Shown: one piece after another, positions 62,905 to 64,000 of the stretch
Layout: every line of letters begins with the position of its first letter
Position numbering within the stretch: the stretch's first letter is position 1
Assembly: GCA_964406465.1 (NCBI GenBank)
Contig: CAYORT010000003.1
Coordinates: forward strand, 1 to 64,000
DNA length: 64,000 bases
Origin: JAHEZL01 sp964406465
Lineage (GTDB): Bacteria; Bacteroidota; Bacteroidia; Flavobacteriales_C; GCA-002722245
Direction: 5' to 3'
Position numbers and translations under genes: made by a program
The notes under the pieces: model-generated
The model's input: only the letters and a program-made list of their open reading frames with translations
Database searches by the model: none
Told to the model about the DNA's origin: nothing

Positions 62905-64000
62905 TTAGCGCGACCAAGTGCTAATTTGCGAAGAGTAAATGCCTCTTTTTCCCGAACACAAATAAGCTACAATACAAGCCACCAGCATAAATATGCCAGT
63001 ATTGAAACCAAACAATTCAACACCCATAATGGCGCATGCAAGAGGCGTATTCGTGGCTGCTGCAAACACTGCCACAAAGCCGATGGCAGTTAAAAAGCCA
63101 AGTGGCAATGGAAAAAATGCAAATAAGGCGCTTCCTAAAGCTGCTCCTACAAAAAACAAAGGTGTAACCTCTCCGCCTTTAAATCCGGCACTCAAAGTAA
63201 AGGTGGTGAGTAATAGTTTTACCAAAAAAACATGAGGTGCACGCGGCTCGAAAAAAGACTTTTCTATTTCAAAAATTCCCAAACTATTGTAAATGTTGGT
63301 ATCTAAAAAGTACACAGCAATTACGATGATTAGTCCTCCAATAAGCGGACGAACTGGAGGATAGGCAATATACTTTTCGAATAACTTTTTAAATGTTTCG
63401 CCACTGAATACAAAAAGGTAAGCGCACAATCCAAACAACACGCCGGCTGCGGCAGTCCAGCCTAAAGTGGTAGCATTTAAAAAGGGCATAAAAGGAATGT
63501 TGTATTCTGTATGAATAACACCCCATTGCAAACAAATCAAATGAGCAAAATAGGCCACGGCAATACTTGGAAAAAAAGCTCTCCATCGTATTTCTACCAG
63601 AGCCATCACTTCAAGGGCGAATATCGCTCCAGCAAGTGGCGTTCCAAACACGGCTGAAAATCCGGCACTAATGCCCAGTATCAACAAAATCTTTCGGTCT
63701 TCCTTATTCAGCTTAAACCATTGAGTGAATCTATCGGCAATTGCGCCACCAATTTGCACCGCTGTTCCCTCTCTACCCACCGATCCACCAAAAAAATGGG
63801 TAAGCCATGTGCCCAACAAAACCATAGGTGCCATGATAAAGGGAATGGGCTTTTTTGGCTGGTGTATCTCTTCTAAAATTAAGTTATTTCCCTTAACAGC
63901 TTCTTTCCCCCAATAGTGGTATGCAAATCCTATCACCAAACCCGCTAAGGGTAAAAAGTAGATGTACGAATCTTCATACAGCGTAAAGCGAAAGATTTCG
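62905..64000 (-). CDS. ClC-type chloride channel/transporter (partial, N-terminus off the window)
   Basis: At least 365 residues of a ClC protein. FGGSVGREGTAVQIGGA is the selectivity and gating-Glu motif, SAGFSAVFGTPLAGAIFALE the second filter part, and GGEVTPLFFVGAALG the third. The reading frame stays open to the right edge (LYEDSYIYFLPLAG), so the start lies beyond 64000. No CBS domain follows. It exchanges or conducts chloride; the gating Glu in GREG suggests a channel or antiporter of the common bacterial type. Confidence 0.9.
   Translation of the reverse strand, partial: EIFRFTLYEDSYIYFLPLAGLVIGFAYHYWGKEAVKGNNLILEEIHQPKKPIPFIMAPMVLLGTWLTHFFGGSVGREGTAVQIGGAIADRFTQWFKLNKEDRKILLILGISAGFSAVFGTPLAGAIFALEVMALVEIRWRAFFPSIAVAYFAHLICLQWGVIHTEYNIPFMPFLNATTLGWTAAAGVLFGLCAYLFVFSGETFKKLFEKYIAYPPVRPLIGGLIIVIAVYFLDTNIYNSLGIFEIEKSFFEPRAPHVFLVKLLLTTFTLSAGFKGGEVTPLFFVGAALGSALFAFFPLPLGFLTAIGFVAVFAAATNTPLACAIMGVELFGFNTGIFMLVACIVAYLCSGKRGIYSSQISTWSR

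Noticed and set aside
1..64000. tRNA or rRNA genes.
   Set aside because: Apart from tmRNA I found no stretch with the T-loop GGTTCGAnTCC and matching acceptor arms, and no rRNA-like sequence.

Overview
The window is a fragment of a Bacteroidota chromosome, probably a metagenome or draft assembly because it carries two runs of N (6409-6418 inside leuS and 44120-44219). The evidence for the phylum is a PorZ homologue and a second protein with a type IX secretion (T9SS) C-terminal sorting domain, many exported lipoproteins, the leuS / ftsX-DUF3098-uppP-truB gene order, TAnnTTTG-like promoter boxes, weak Shine-Dalgarno sequences, and a tmRNA tag ending in NNYALAA. I could not place it below phylum level.

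Layout. 1-7.5 kb: envelope and housekeeping genes on the minus strand (SDR protein, DCC-family protein, M23 peptidase, DUF3108 protein, leuS). 7.6-10.2 kb: ftsX, DUF3098, uppP and truB, overlapping or tightly spaced on the plus strand. 10.2-15.7 kb: hypothetical genes with a GT39-type membrane transferase, an outer-membrane protein and a lipoprotein that seems to start at CTG. 15.9-24.9 kb: an alpha-2-macroglobulin lipoprotein with an intact thioester motif, pbpC and another lipoprotein. 24.9-31.9 kb: GNAT, queA, ispD, DUF2752, a Pmp3-tailed lipoprotein, an OmpA-like lipoprotein, rodA and a GIY-YIG protein.

32.0-43.6 kb is the most interesting region: an integrated element of about 11.5 kb. 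It is bounded by a 13-bp direct repeat that is the 3' end of ssrA, and it carries near-identical 21-bp arm-like repeats inside both ends. It encodes a tyrosine integrase, a decayed IS3 remnant, a complete His-Xaa-Ser system (hxsA-hxsD-hxsB-hxsC: a repeat peptide, a small partner and two radical SAM enzymes), a CFI-box-CTERM protein, a PH-like membrane protein, a replication-type protein with family-A-polymerase-like motifs, two excisionase-type HTH proteins, a translationally coupled 52-aa ORF, a KTSC-domain lipoprotein and a coiled-coil/membrane cassette. No relaxase or conjugation gene is visible, so it looks like a phage-satellite or small integrative island carrying a peptide-modification system as cargo.

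43.6-44.8 kb: tmRNA, then a repeat-rich stretch with an assembly gap. 44.8-49.5 kb: hypotheticals, a Crp/Fnr regulator, a membrane protein, a flavin reductase and a CAP-domain protein. 49.5-55.3 kb: mrdA-mreD-mreC-mreB-purH on the minus strand, separated from rodA by about 18 kb that includes the element. 55.5-64 kb: hypotheticals, a T9SS-sorted protein cut by one stop codon, Cof-type HAD phosphatase, YebC/PmpR, recO, porZ, and a ClC channel running off the right end.

Several families of dispersed palindromic repeats lie between genes. One of them also appears, in frame, at two places inside leuS.
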